A stretch of DNA of 64,000 nucleotides from Scleromitrula shiraiana (GCA_028455995.1 JABELC010000002.1:2542001-2606000), one strand, 5' to 3'; shown: positions 45,952 to 59,307, counted from the stretch's first letter. Numbers and translations are program-made. Notes: a model not told the origin generated them from the letters alone.

Positions 45952-48272
45952 ATGGGTCTTCTGTGAGTTCTAGGTTGCGAAACTTCAAATTATTGCAGAT
46001 ACTGATTGTGCGAAAAGCGCACTAGGAACCCCACTGGATTGGCCAGAAGCCAAAAAGAACGCGCAGAATGTCAGAGAATGGGGAATCCAGGTACAAACAA
46101 ATCCAAATCTGCAATTGGATAGAGGCTTATGGACGGCGATATAGCAATTACTCGCAATTTGGAACCGGGCGAAAGGAAAGGAACGAGATGCCCTCTTATG
46201 GGGAGATGAGGTCGGAAAATATCCACGCTGATATGGAATACCGCTAAGATATATGCAGGTTGAATATTTGGTAGTCAATTACAAAGATGATGACGAGAAG
46301 GTTACATTGTCGTTAAGACAGGCCGATATATTGACTGCCTTGGCACAAGACGAGGAATTATGTACAAACGGGGGCTGCGTGCCTGCATTGCAAGACGTTA
46401 CGAACACCAAGTTAGTGAATTGAATATTTGGGAGAAGGGGAGCTAACAGTGAGAAGAGGTAGCTCGTTGCCTGTTTTCCACCCCGAATTTGGACGATTTA
46501 TGTTGGAAGCTACACCCGGCAAACCTTGGGGAATTGGTTTCAAAGATTTATTGGATGTTGAACCGAATATGAAGTGGAGGTGCGTTTTAAACGGCTAAAA
46601 GCTTTTTCATGGGCTGACGAGGACTAGACGAAAAATTGCCAAAGAACATATGAATGCTGAAGAATATCCTATAACTCTAACAACTTATCCTCGCCTAGGA
46701 TCTCCAGGAGTATTTACATCCCCTTTTTATCCACCTTCTGGTGAAAAGTTGCGTTCACAATTTGTTCCCGATGAAATCGCCAATCCACACATACGATTTC
46801 CGACTTTAGCCGCCAACATACGTTCGAGGAGAGGACGAAAAGTTCAAGTAAATGTTCCAGTATTCAGAGATGAGAATACTATCTGGCCTTGGAAAGATCC
46901 AACTGTTAATTACGGTTTGCACAATTGGCCAGAAGATGATGACGTTCGAAATGGAGCTGCTCCTGATAACTTTATTCATATGGATGCTATGGCATTCGGT
47001 ATGGGAAGTTGCTGCTTACAGATCACATTTCAAGCCAAGAACATCAAAGAAGGACGTCGGATGTATGATCAATTGAGTCCTTTGGCACCGATACTTCTTG
47101 CTCTAACAGCTGCAACTCCCATATACAAAGGATTTCTGGCCGATACTGATGTGAGATGGAATCAAATCAGTCGGGCTGTGGATGATCGAACACCCGAAGA
47201 ACTCGGCGAGAAGGTTAGTAACCAACAATGTATGCCAGAACCATACTAACTGTTGTAGCCCTTAAAAAACGATCGATGGCGAATACCAAAGTCACGTTAT
47301 GCGTCAAATTCCACTTACATTTCTGAAGATACACGACTACGCAAAGAATACCTGGATCCAGGTCTTGTCATTGATCCTGATGTCAAGCAACAACTTATGA
47401 ATGGAGGTATGGATGACCGTCTAGCTACACATTTTGCGCACCTTTTTATTCGAGATCCAATCGTTGTCTTCGCGGAAGACCTCCAGGAACTCGACCTTTC
47501 TAAAACAGATCATTTTGAAAATCTACAATCTACTAATTGGCAACATATGCGATTTAAACCACCTCCAAATGGAAATGATATTGGCTGGAGAGTAGAGTTT
47601 AGGCCCATGGAAATTCAAGTAACAGATTTCGAAAACGCAGCATTCTCTGTCTTTATAGTGCTTATAACTCGAGCAATTTTGTCCTTCGATCTCAATTTCT
47701 ATATACCAATCACAAAAGTTAGTGAAAATATGGAGACTGCCCATGCAAGAGATGCCGTTTTGGAACAAAAGTTTTACTTTCGCAAAAACCCTTTTCCTGT
47801 TCGTCCACCTCGTCCATATTCGTCAAATGGTGTAGCATCAGGCACAAACACTCCTCTTGGAATCTCGAGACCGCCTACCCCTGTTGGGCCTGTCGAAGAC
47901 GAATATGCTCTTATGTCGATTGATGAAATCATGAATGGAACTAAAGACGAATCATCCGAGGTTGATTTTCCAGGTTTGATACCTTTGGTGGAATCTTATC
48001 TTGATAGTGTTAATATCGATGTTCAAACGAGGTGTGAACTGGCAGCTTATTTGGACTTGATCAGAAAAAGAGCAGATGGAAGTTTGTGGACAGCTGCTAA
48101 GTGGATTAGAAATTTTGTAAGAGGGCATGAGGATTATAAGAAAGATAGCGTTGTGTCGGAAAAGATCAATCATGATTTGATGAAGGCAGTCATTGGCATC
48201 GAACAAGATCATGCCAATGGAGTAAGGGGTGCGGCCAAGTTTTTGGGAAGTGAAAGATGTGGTGGCTGTTAA
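45952..48272 (+). CDS. GSH1: Glutamate-cysteine ligase (gamma-glutamylcysteine synthetase)
   Basis: Seven exons: 45952-45962, 46018-46090, 46145-46210, 46259-46410, 46457-46579, 46628-47213 and 47259-48272, giving 674 aa. The enzyme makes gamma-glutamylcysteine from glutamate, cysteine and ATP, the rate-limiting step of glutathione synthesis, in the cytosol. Conserved blocks are MGLLALGTPLDW at the start, KERDALLWGDEVEYLVV, FHPEFGRFMLEATPGKPWG, the glycine-rich motif around residues 258-275 (IHMDAMAFGMGSCCLQITFQ), FLADTDVRWNQI and WRVEFRPMEIQVTDFENAAF. The first exon is only 11 nt (MGLL minus one base) and its 3' splice partner is an atypical AAAAG; it was chosen because it restores the conserved MGLLALGTP start. 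The C-terminus ends SERCGGC. Dicer-2 follows 0.45 kb downstream on the same strand. Confidence 0.95.
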
Positions 48273-48722
48273 AGGCTCTGTGAATGGCAGGCAGATGGAT
48301 GTTTTATGTCTTGTAGGATATAGGATAATATGGTGATGTCTGGAAAGCCTCATAATGGTGATGGAAGCAGAAATGAGACCCTTTTACCAAAGAGTTTAGA
48401 CTTCAAAATGAAGAGTTGGATAACAGAGAATTATCCAGCCAATTATCCAGCAAATAAATATCATATTTTGAATACAACAGCGATAATCAGATGAGTTTAT
48501 AGATTAATTAATCATTCATCTGTTTTCTCTTGAACAATTAAAATCTTGAACTAGATGTATTCTATTTGATGGTCGGAAAAAATAATCTCCGAACATCAAT
48601 CAAGTATGCAAACGAAATCATATGCATCTTGCATTGCCAAATATTCCTTCCATCACGACACTCATTTTAGCCTTGTTGTGTTTTCCTTGATTGCATTTAT
48701 CTTGTTTATGCTATCAGATACA
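48273..48722. other. Short spacer between gsh1 and dcl2
   Basis: AT-rich 3' flank of the ligase gene and 5' flank of the Dicer gene. In-frame ATGs at 48606 and 48708 are possible alternative starts for Dicer. No other feature was recognised. Confidence 0.5.
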
Positions 48723-51700
48723 ATGGTATATGATTATTCTGGTTCTGATTCAGACTTCGAATCCGAGTCAGACCAAACAATTAATAATCTACAGCCTACC
48801 GGAGGAGCCGCATTACATAATGAAATCGTGGAAGACTTGACCAGAGAAATTGATGATAATATACCAAGTAGTAGTTCTTCGTCAGGTATAGCCGATGAAT
48901 ATGAGAAGGGGAAGGCTTTGGAGATTGTGACACCTAGGACGTATCAGTTGGAGATGTTGGAGGAGAGTTTGAAAGGAAATGTTATTGTTGCTGTGAGTTT
49001 TTTTGTTTGTATTCTTAGTGTTTGTTTATATTCTTAGTGTTTGTTTGTATTCTTAGTGTTTGTTTGTATGGCAAGGGGTGGACTATGTATGAAAAACCTG
49101 GGGCTAATCAAATTGGAATGGATAGATGGATACAGGAAGTGGGAAAACTCATGTGTAGGTATTTTTGGGCTTCGGATGATACTGGTAGGGGATCGACTTA
49201 GAACCCCGTCAAGTTTCCATTTAACCTAAGAGCATTGAACGATAGTCCTTCTACAGAACCCAAAGGCACATTCCCTTTCTAGGTCAACTTTGCATACTAA
49301 TATTTAACGCGCATAGAGCCGTTCTTAGGATATTGGCCGAACTCGAGCGAATGGATCCTGATAAGGTGAAGCAAGAGTTGAACTCTCGCAGGCACTCATA
49401 CTAACAGTGATAGTTGATTTGGTTCCTCACACCAACAGTTGCTCTCTGCACCCAACACTACGAATATTTTCAGTCACATATATCCTCTGTCTTGATCAGA
49501 TGTTTTAGTGGGGCTGATGGTGTTGATCGATGGACAGAACAAAGCCAATGGGATGCGATTTTGAAAGACGTCAAAATCGTTATTTGCACATATCAAATTT
49601 TGCTCGACGCTCTTACGCATGGTTTTGTGCGTCTTGAACGAATATCGTTGATTGTATTTGATGAAGGTGAGGGGTCACATTTCCTAAGTTCTCTTCAACC
49701 CTTCCGCACAAATTGCTGGGCACTTACAACACCTTTTTCAATCGCAACGTTTTCTTTTTCTATGAGCACATAAGTAAGTCATGTGTAGATCAATAACAAC
49801 TATTAGTTGGTACAGTATAAACTCTTTGAATGTCAAGTGGACTTCATTTTTAACTACATCATCAATTCACTGTCTGTTTCCATGTCACTGAACGATGATA
49901 GCACACAATTGTATCAACAAGGCCCCGGGTGCCAAAATAATGAATTCCTTTTATCATCAGAGGAAAATGACTTCGATTGTACCTCACATATTAGGGCTGA
50001 CAGCTAGTCCTGTTATGAGATCGAAGCCAGAGTCATTAATTAAGATTGAGCAGACTTTAGACGCAATTTGCCGCACTCCCAAAAGACACTTAGCAGATCT
50101 CCGTCTTCAAGTCAAGCTCCCAGTCTTAAATATTGCTTACTACACTGAAGAAGCCGAAGGAAAACCTACACAAACCATGATAAGTCTCGGGAAAGCTTGG
50201 CAAGGTCTCAATTTTTCGAAAGATCCATATATCTTGACCCTGGAACAAGATAAAAGTGAAAAGGGGCAACGAGAGCTTACAAAGCTTAATCTGAACCATA
50301 AAACGAATTGTCAGGTTCAAATGAAATCTATTTACAATACAAGTAGCAAGATTTGCAGCGAGTTGGGCCCTTGGGCTGCAGATTATTATATATCAGAGGT
50401 CATACAGAAGTATTCAAAAGCAACTAGATTGGCAGATTCCTTTGAGGACATAACCGCTGCGGAAAAACGGTACCTTTCTAAGGCACTCAAGCAAGTTGAA
50501 TTGCCACAACTATATCTCTCTGAGTCAGGTATGATTTCTGATAAGGTAGCAAAACTATTGGAAACAATTCTGCAACAAGAGCGGCCATTCTCGGCAATTG
50601 TGTTTGTACAAGAAAGAGCTACCGTGTCTGTATTATACTCTCTTCTAACCATGCATCCATTGACTCGGGCCTTCAAAATTGGCACAATGGTTGGCACATC
50701 TGTTGTACCTCAACGTGCAAAAGTTACTGGAGATCTTATCGATATAGACCAACAGAAACACTCTTTGTCTAATTTCAGGCATGGGAAAATCAACATTCTC
50801 ATCGCGACTAATGTGTTGGAAGAGGGTATCGATGTTCGTGCTTGCAACCTAGTAATATCTTTTAGCAAGCCAGCAAATATCAAGTCTTTTGTTCAAAGAC
50901 GTGGCCGTGCAAGACAACAAGATTCCAAATTAATTCTTCTCGCTGCCACAAGTGACAAACTTATTGATTGGCAGCAACTTGAGACAGACATGCGAAAGAT
51001 GTATGAAGATGAGATGAGACAGTTGCAGCAAGATTTACATAATGAGGCTGCTGAAGAAGGTATGGATGATAGATTTCTACTGATAGAAAGTACGGGCGCT
51101 AGGTTGGACCTCGACAACGCTGTATCACATCTGTACCATTTCTGTGCTGTGTTGCCAGCTAAGGAATTCGCCAATGCGAGACCAGAGTTCATATTTGAGC
51201 CTGCCGTGGGGGACCACATCCGAGCAAAAGTGATTCTTCCACCATCCGTAGCAGAGTCCGTCCGGGTACATCACAGTCGTAGTTCTTGGTTAAGTGAGAA
51301 ACAAGCTACGAAGGATGTATCATTTGAAGCATACGTCGCACTTTACAACGCAGATCTAGTCAACGACAACCTTCTGCCTCTTATGAAACACGATAAGATT
51401 ATCGATGAGCTAACCTCTAAGCCCGTCGACACTCAAGCATCCATAGTGAGCGTGCGAGAAAGGATTAACCCGTGGTTTCATATCTCAAAGTGTTGGAAAG
51501 ATGCAGAAGAAGATTTTGGTCTCATTCGCAGATCGGTAGTGACACTAGAAAATTGGAGAATGGAGCTCTGTTTACCAACAGAAATACCGTCAATACCGCC
51601 TTTGAAATTACACTGGGATTCTAGGACAGAGCTCACCGTCAATTTTGCCACCAATTCTCAAGTATTGACCCAAGAGATGGTTTTCCAGACATCAAAAGAC

Positions 51701-53671
51701 AATCTGGTTACTTTGACGGCGGCGTTTGGTCGCCGATTTCCCATCGAAACTCGTCCAATGGTTGTGCAATTTGCGTCACATAATTTGACAATACCAGCCA
51801 ATATAGATTATCAGCCAATTCGTGGCGATGTGTCTTGTGAAAACATGGGGCTAATCAGGGAAATTGACCAACCAGCCAGAGCTTACATTTTCAAGAATTG
51901 GTTACCCAACAAACCTCCTATTGAAGAAGTCCAGCATCCATACTCAGATTATGATAATCATCCTGAAGATGTCCCACATCTGGCTCTAGTCCGATTAAGT
52001 CGACGTATAGATTTCCTGCACAAAGAGTTGGATAGCTCTACCATGTTAAAGCAATTCTCATACGCCTTGCCTGTATCCAAGTGCATGGAAGAGCAAGTTC
52101 CTTTTGATTTGGTCCGATTTGGGCTCTTGATTCCTTCTATCATTCACCATGTTGAGATTCAACTTGTAGTTGATCGTCTGGCGAATACCGTTCTCAAAGA
52201 TCTGAATCTTGACCGAAGCCTAATCCAAACCTCTATTACTGCATCGAGCTACTCTGGTAAAACGGATTATCAACGCCTTGAATTTTTTGGAGACTCGATC
52301 TTAAAATTATGTACGTCTGTGCAGCTTATGGACGAGTATCCTCTTTGGCACGAAGGGTATCTATCAGCTATGAAGGATCGTATCGTCTCTAACTCAAGAC
52401 TTTCCAAGGCATCGGTTGATATGGGGTTAGACGAGTACATCATCACCCAAAGCTTCAATGGTCGGAAATGGCGACCAATGTATGTAGATGATATTTTAGC
52501 ATTTCAACCTGGAGGAACTCGACAAATGTCTTCGAAAGTTCTTGCGGATGTCGTAGAAGCTCTGATCGGGGCATCCATGGTCGATGGTGGCATATCAAAG
52601 GCTTTGAAATGCCTGCAACTATTTCTCCCAGAGCTTAACTGGCAAGCTCTAGACACTCGTCGAGCATCACTTTACCAACGGATTTCCAGTGATCTTTCCC
52701 TACCGATAACGCTACAACCGGTAGAAGAACTTCTGGGCTATTGCTTCAACAAAAAGGCACTCCTAATAGAAGCTATGACCCACCCCTCCTACACCATCGG
52801 ACACCAATCTCTTGATCGACTTGAGTTCCTCGGCGACTCGATTCTCGATCACATAGTAGTTTCAGCCTTGTGGTCGCACCCCTCGTCTCTCTCCCACTAT
52901 CAAATGCATCTCCTCCGATCCGCCCTCGTAAACGCCGACTTCCTCGCCTTCCTTTGCATGGAAATGCGTATCGAACAAGACGTCACATCTCTCATCGAAA
53001 CACCCAGTCTTAATCCTCGGGCCCGAAACCCCGTTATCACCGAAACCCACAGCAAACGTCTCTTTCCTCTCCATAAGTTCCTGCGTCACTCTTCCTCTCG
53101 AATCGCCTCCTACCAGTCTCTCACCAACGCGCGTCATGCTTCTCTTCGAACGCAAATTTGGGATGTTTTGGAGAACGGGTCTTCGTTCCCATGGGCTCTA
53201 TTGGCTCGTCTTCAAGCGAAGAAATTCTTCTCCGATATTATGGAGAGTCTCCTGGGGGCTGTATGGGTTGATTCGGGAAGTATGGATGTCTGTACGGAGG
53301 TAGTGGAGAAGATGGGGATTCTGAAATATGCGAGAAGAGTGTTGAATAGTAAAGTGGGTGATAGAATGGGCGTGTGGGTTCTTCATCCGAAGGAGGAGCT
53401 GGGAATGGTGGCGGATGATAAGACGGTTAGGTATGTTTTGGAGAGGAGGGCTCGACGGGTGGAGAGTGAGGAGGAAAACATGGATGAGGAGGGTGGGGCG
53501 GAGTATATATGTAAGGTTTTTGTTGGGGATGAGAAGGTGGTGGAGGTTGGGGATGGGGTGAGCAGACTGGAAGTCGAGACTAGAGCGGCGGAGAAGGCTG
53601 TAGAGATTTTGAGGGGGAGGGAATTGGTTAGGGAAGTTGAGGAGATAGGTGAGAGTATGGTTTTGGATTGA
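48723..53671 (+). CDS. dcl2: Dicer-like protein 2 (RNase III, RNA interference)
   Basis: Five exons, 48723-48992, 49126-49154, 49317-49365, 49414-49666 and 49902-53671, give about 1456 aa. It cuts double-stranded RNA into small interfering RNAs. Domains in order are: DExH helicase with Walker A MDTGSGKTHV (residues 91-100), DEAH box (199-202) and TASP; helicase C-terminal lobe with NVLEEGIDVRA (about 504) and QRRGRAR (about 532); Dicer dimerisation fold (about 600-650); RNase IIIa with RLEFFGDSIL (about 991) and DVVEALIGA (about 1083); RNase IIIb with RLEFLGDSIL (about 1171) and DIMESLLGA (about 1312); and a short dsRNA-binding-like end (about 1400-1450). All RNase III acidic residues are present. 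No PAZ domain is recognised, as is usual for fungal Dicers. ATG 48723 has the best context (ACAATGG); upstream in-frame ATGs would add a hydrophobic 39-residue leader. Confidence 0.95.
49002..49069. repeat. 19-bp minisatellite inside dcl2 intron 1
   Basis: Three complete tandem units of TTTGTTTGTATTCTTAGTG (the second with one T-to-A-type change, TTTATA) and a partial fourth unit, starting nine bases after the 5' splice site. Each unit carries a TTCTTAG string that resembles a 3' splice site. Confidence 0.9.
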
Positions 53672-54581
53672 TGTACTTGTGATGTTGTTTTTGGAGGTAT
53701 CGATACTACTTTTATGACCGATTTTTGATGCTCCCATGTATATCTATTCATTTATCTTGATGTTTATGCATTTATTCATCCATCCATCCATCCAACTTTC
53801 ATCTTTGCTCATTCTTCCCTTTTCAACTAATCGACAATACACCATTTATACCAACTTCCAATTTGTATCCATCTTTTTAAGCAAGGGAATACCTGAAGTT
53901 TGCGGTTCTTACCCGATTTAATCCTCTTCATTCAATCTTTTCACCCACATACTATACACATATAAACCTAAACGTAATATCAAGAAGCCTAACTGCACAC
54001 ACAATCACAAGCACCAAGTCAAAAGTAAACAATCATGCAAACACCAATTTCTAGAAGTAATACGAATGAATATATGACATTTCTTATCTCAGTGGTATCG
54101 ATGCAAGCATGCTAAACTTTGAACGCTCAAAAAAAAAAACAACAACAACGCAAACTATAAAAGAGCCGAGTGTAACAAAGGGAAGAAACATATAACAAAT
54201 CCATCCAATCCATACAAGCTAAGCATCTCCTAGTAGAATTTTCCGATCCCGAATTCCCCAATCCCAAAGAAAAAAACAAACCCGAATTCCTAAGCCTAGA
54301 CAGATATAAAAAAAAGAGCAAAAATGAAATCAAATGAAGAACAGATCAATTTAAAAAGGTGTCTGATGTTTTTCAAACGAACGAATGAACGAGGAATGAC
54401 CGGTATTCATCCAACATATAAATTCATACATTTCGTTCCACATCCCATCATCATCGTCGTCATCGTCATCGTTACCACAAGAAGCTAAAACAATGTTCAG
54501 ATAGTAAAGAAATCAGCCCCCCCCCGATTTCAACAGCATCTCCATCAACCATTTCCCGTTCCCAATCCCACCATTTATTCT
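53672..54581. other. Convergent 3' intergenic region
   Basis: Between the stop codons of dcl2 (rightward) and the DUF7514-like gene (leftward). It contains AT-rich DNA with CATC and CATCGT simple repeats (53768-53790, 54447-54475) and oligo-A runs. No gene was recognised. Confidence 0.5.
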
Positions 54582-56966
54582 TTAGTAATTAGGCGGAGTA
54601 TACCGATCATAAGCACTATGTCTCAACCCCGCCTTATCACTCACCCCACCACTCCGATACCAATCCTCATAATCGTTGGGTTCCACAAACGACGTCCTCG
54701 TTTCATACGACGTGGACGATTTCCCCATTCTACCATCATCATAATCGCTCATGCTACCCCTCGCATTCAAGCTCTCATGCAATCGGTCCCAGCGTTCTGC
54801 ATCCCGAGGACTGGTGAAATCGCTCGTGGCGTAGCGGTGCTCGTCTTCCGTGCCGCGTCGATTGGGTAATCGTTCGTCTCTTCTTCGATCCCGGGCGTCG
54901 CGGTTGGCTTCCGGGGTCGAGGAGTGGGGTGGCGGGAATGAGTTCGTGGATCCGTATGAGGAGGGGGCGAAAGATGGTGGGAAGCTGAATGATGGTGCAT
55001 AAGTACTGGAACTCATGTTGATATCATTAGGCGTGGAGTGACTATAGCTCTTGAATGATGGACTTCTGTTTCGTTTGGCAGATGATAGTGGGGGTGGCTT
55101 GTAGCTTTCCTGGCTGCTTGCATTGCTTTGTGTACGATTATGCCTTGACTGACTTCGTTCACGTTCTTGAGGCTCTTTGACGCGACTAGTGGAGTTCGCC
55201 CGACCTAATCGAGTCGGAAGATTAAGATTGTTTGGCTCGGTGTAAGTTTTGCCACTACCAGGCTGGGCTGAGTAAGGTTTTCGTTCACGTTCTATCCTTG
55301 GTTTTTCATCGACGCTCGATGACTCAGATACAACCGAGGGCGCTCCAGTATAGGGCATGCGTTCCCGCTCAATAGGTTTGCTTGGAGGTGCTTCCTGTGT
55401 AGATCTGGGCGGTGGGATATCGACCGGGCGAGATTGTGGTTGGGCTGGAGATGTTTGGCGAAGTGGAGGACTAGAAGCGGTTGATTTGCCCCTACTTGGA
55501 GTTATGCCTAGCTCGTCAAAAAAGCGAGTGAATGCCGTCTTCAGCAGCTTTTGCGATTCTCTATCCTCAACACCAGGTAATAAATGACGTGAAATTTGTT
55601 TTGGTAAACGCTCAGGCTTCCCATCTATCATGGGTCCATCTGCATTGATCGGTAGGGCCAGAACCACTTTCTCTAATCTTTGAGACTCCTCATCAGGGTA
55701 AGCCGAAATCTGCATAGTCATCCAATGGGCAAATCCAAGAGGAGTTAGAGCCGGTATTGAGGGAGCAGAACTGTTATCATCTTGAACTAGATGATGCTGG
55801 CATCCTAGATCCTGATAGAGTTTTGAGATTTGAGAATTCGAGGTAGATTTAAAGATGGCTAGACATACGCTATTAGCGACAGGTAGATGAATGATAGAGT
55901 CGAGTGAATCTTACAGATATATGAATTTATTTCCTTGTCGATAGGATAGGCACCATAATACGTTGCCATTTTTGAGGGAGTGATAACAATGCTTTTCTTA
56001 GGCGCAAAATCGTCAACCTATAAAAATGTTAGCGGATATTCTAAAATAACTTTAGATATAAAAAAACAAGCTATAAACTAGCTCTGAAAGTTTTGAATTG
56101 AAGAACAAAAACAATTGCGCCATGTGTTTTTTAGTCAAAGATAGACTTACAATGTGATTTGCAAGACCTCTCAGAAATTGTCCTAGCCTTTCCGTAGGTA
56201 ACCCATCATTATCGAACAATCGTCCCCATTTTAGATCGATTGTAGACAATTCCAACGTCGAATAAGTACGATGAACCGTCTTCGGAGCAGAATAATTTCT
56301 ATCAGTATATCCTCGATCAGAAAACCTCACAGATGGTTTCTCTGATGTTGGACTAGCAGGTGGAGATCTCATTGGATCGGTGGGAGGAGAAAAGTTTGGT
56401 TTGGTAGTGCTTGTTGGAGAAGGAGGAGTATAAACTCTGCGATTATCTGAAGGTGGGGGAGATTGATTTGAGGAATTAGATTTCTCTGAATATTCGCGTT
56501 GCATAGATGGGGCTCGTAGTTGGTCATCAATGTTGCCTGTTTGTTTGAGATGTTCAAAAACTGAGCGAATAAGATTCAATTAGTATCGTCTTTTCTCTTC
56601 TCGGTGAGGCTCAAAATGATATAAACATGTCGTGTGGGATGTACAACATAGATAAAACTTACGTTCTCTCTTAACCTTTTCCGTAATTGCAGCAATTATT
56701 TCGGGCGATACTCCATCATGTTCTGTAGCGCTATTCCGATCAGAACCATATGCCATACCCATATTATTGTTTGATGGGTAGGACTGTTGTGGAAGCGGGA
56801 CACTCGAAGGGCTTTGAGGAGCATAAGGTGAATCTCGAGGCTCTGATGAATATTTACCAGGCATGTGCCTGTTGGAATCGTAAGTGTCGTAGGTCTCATA
56901 AGCGTCATAGTATTCCGGCCCAGAATCCCCTCGTAACGGACGCCCATAAGCGTCAAAATTGGCCAT
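54582..56966 (-). CDS. DUF7514-like domain protein with disordered tails
   Basis: Four exons on the minus strand, 56966-56663, 56560-56151, 56017-55915 and 55858-54582, give 697 aa. Residues 1-205 are disordered with Tyr/Ser/Pro-rich stretches (YYDAYETYDTYDS near the start). A folded region at about 210-370 begins LKWGRLFDNDGLPTERLGQF and continues FAPKKSIVITPSKMATYYGA, SKLYQDLGCQHHLVQ, PALTPLGFAHWMTMQISAYP and EESQRLEKVVLALPINADGP. This matches my recollection of the fungus-specific DUF7514 family, whose biochemical role is unknown. The last 320 residues are Ser/Arg/Pro-rich with repeated RERKPY-type motifs (ERERMPYTG, ERERKPYSA) and end AYDRYTPPNY. It could be a scaffold or a prion-like regulatory protein, but nothing in the context indicates a pathway. 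Confidence 0.85.
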
Positions 56967-57115
56967 GTTCAAGGCGAGGCTGTGTTGGCAGCGTTTGTCA
57001 CCTCATAAAGTTTGGGAAAGATTAGATACCATATGTTGGTAATCCTTTTGTTGTATGTGTGTGTTGCAATATTTGCTATTTGCTATTTGGTTTCTGTATG
57101 GTTATTTGGTTATTT

Positions 57116-57150
57116 GGTTGGTTGGTTGGTTGGTTGGTTGGTTGGTTGGG
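57116..57150. repeat. Tetranucleotide (TTGG)n
   Basis: Eight or more perfect TTGG units about 150 bp upstream of the DUF7514-like start codon. Confidence 0.92.
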
Positions 57151-57542
57151 TATGGTCTTATGATTTTGGGAATTCTATTCTATTCGATTCGATATTTAAA
57201 TATGATACGAAGAAATTGACATGAAGCTTTGTTAGAAATTATATAGGTGAAGATATTGAAGAGGGAGGTGAGATGTCAAAAGAATCTGTAGTTCTATACG
57301 AGTAGTAGTAGTATTAACTACAAGTCGATTGATGGTATATGAGAGTATCCACAATAATATTATGGAAAAGTATCTTGAAATATCTGGAAATTTGCAAACA
57401 AGATATCAATCAATGGTTATGTACTATGTAAAGTAAGGAAGTAAAGTAAGGTAGAGGTTGTGATTAAGATTTCTTATAGAGATAGAGAGATAGAGAGATA
57501 GAGAGGTATAACACATGAATGTTTTAATACCACAAAAAAGAA

Positions 57543-57566
57543 TTTTTTTTTTTTTTTTTTTTTTTT
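57543..57566. repeat. T24 homopolymer
   Basis: Twenty-four T followed by a CTTCTTCTT run, giving an uninterrupted pyrimidine tract of more than 50 nt. Confidence 0.9.
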
Positions 57567-59256
57567 CTTCTTCTTCTCCCCTTCCCTTTCCAATTTGTAC
57601 TCGGCGCACAAGGAAAAAAAAGAATAAAAAAGAAGATGTACAAATCCAAAGTCATAACATAACACACACGATACTTCAAGCAAGGCTCAGGCTCAAACTC
57701 CTCATCTATTCTACCGCTATACATATATCTATATATAATTTTTAGTACTGTACATACAATGGATAAATAATAAATAATAAATAATAAACCTTGTATATAT
57801 TATTCTCCAATATTCTCCAATTCAATTCAAAAATTAATTGGTTCATTATTCATTCAATTCATTCATTCATTCATTCATTAATTTATATTGGCGTTAGAGT
57901 TCCACGAGATTTTGTATCCCTTTGGGTACTTGGTCTCCATTCTCCAACATATGTTGGGCAATACCTCCTCGAAAAGGGTCTTTTTCTTCATTAATACTCG
58001 TAATACTTATTATAAGATATTATATTATATTATTAACTACACTACACCCAGCTACATTTAAACCTGATCTTATTTCATGACATATTTATTATATCAGTTA
58101 CATATATATCTCCGCACATAGTTCTAACTTATAAACTCCATCCTTCAATTTCAAGAAGCGTGAGTGAGATGAATGGATGTGCACAGCTCAAGCTCAAGTC
58201 TGTCTGCCATCCATGGTATGGATGTGATTCCAACCTTGAGCGACAGAGATGGAGCACTTGAGGAAGCGGGAGGTATGAAGCACCTATCACATCACATTTT
58301 CAAGTCAGCAAAAGAGAGAGAAATCTCATCACACCCGACGGATATACTATGGATGTAGAACTAGTTCTATGTATCTTGAAAATCGTATCGTATCGATTAT
58401 CAACTATCAACTATCGACTATCAACTATCGACTATCAAATACATCACCGAATCCAATCTGAAGTCCTTCAGGGACGATCATTATTTCATATTTAAAAATA
58501 AATCATATACGATACTGTTCGTGTATACTTCCGCATGTATGGTTTCATCCCGAGGTTATTCCCAATATTAATAATGCTCGCTCTCACTTCCATCGATGAT
58601 AGAACTACTCTTATATGAATAGTCAGTTCAAAAATCATGGAAAATTGAATTGATTGACGTTCGATTAGTTCTTGATTTCATACTTATTCTATAGTCTTTA
58701 GTCTAACTAACTGATAGCTCCAGGGCTAGTAACTACTCCCTCCATAAGCTAATTTTTAGGTGCCTAGGTACGAGTACACCAATTCTAGTTCAGAGCCTAC
58801 TGTACTACACCCCGTTGATTCCTTTCTCAAGTACTCGTAAGGTAGGTTATTATTATTCATAATCCATCAAAACTAAACCTCTATCTCTTATCGCATCCCA
58901 CGGAATTACCTCCACGGAAACACACAAGCAACAACGAAGATCAAATCAAATCAAATCAAATCAAGTTGAACGTTATATCAAAAAAATCGAAATCGAGATT
59001 AAAAATCTAGTTAATAGGTAAAAGAAAACAAAAAGTATGGTTCAGGGTTCGAGGATAAATTTCCAAATATATCAGATGGTTTAGAATCTAGAATTCTCCC
59101 CTCCTCTTCCGCCCGCACTTATTACACCACCTATGATATATGCATTAGCTTCCTCTCTTCCTCCTCCCCACTCACACCACTCACGCCATCTATCCATCTC
59201 ATCCCAACCCATCAAAACGGGGCGTAGATATTCCAGAATCGAAAGCGCATAGAGTA

Positions 59257-59307
59257 CTCATACTCATACTCATATTCATATTCATATTCATATTCATATT
59301 CATACTT
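59257..59307. repeat. Hexanucleotide CATACT/CATATT repeat
   Basis: Eight units: three CATACT copies followed by five CATATT copies. Confidence 0.9.

Noticed and set aside
53198..53751. Leftward frames of 122-179 codons over the Dicer 3' end
   Set aside because: They are shadows of the dsRNA-binding end of the Dicer gene.
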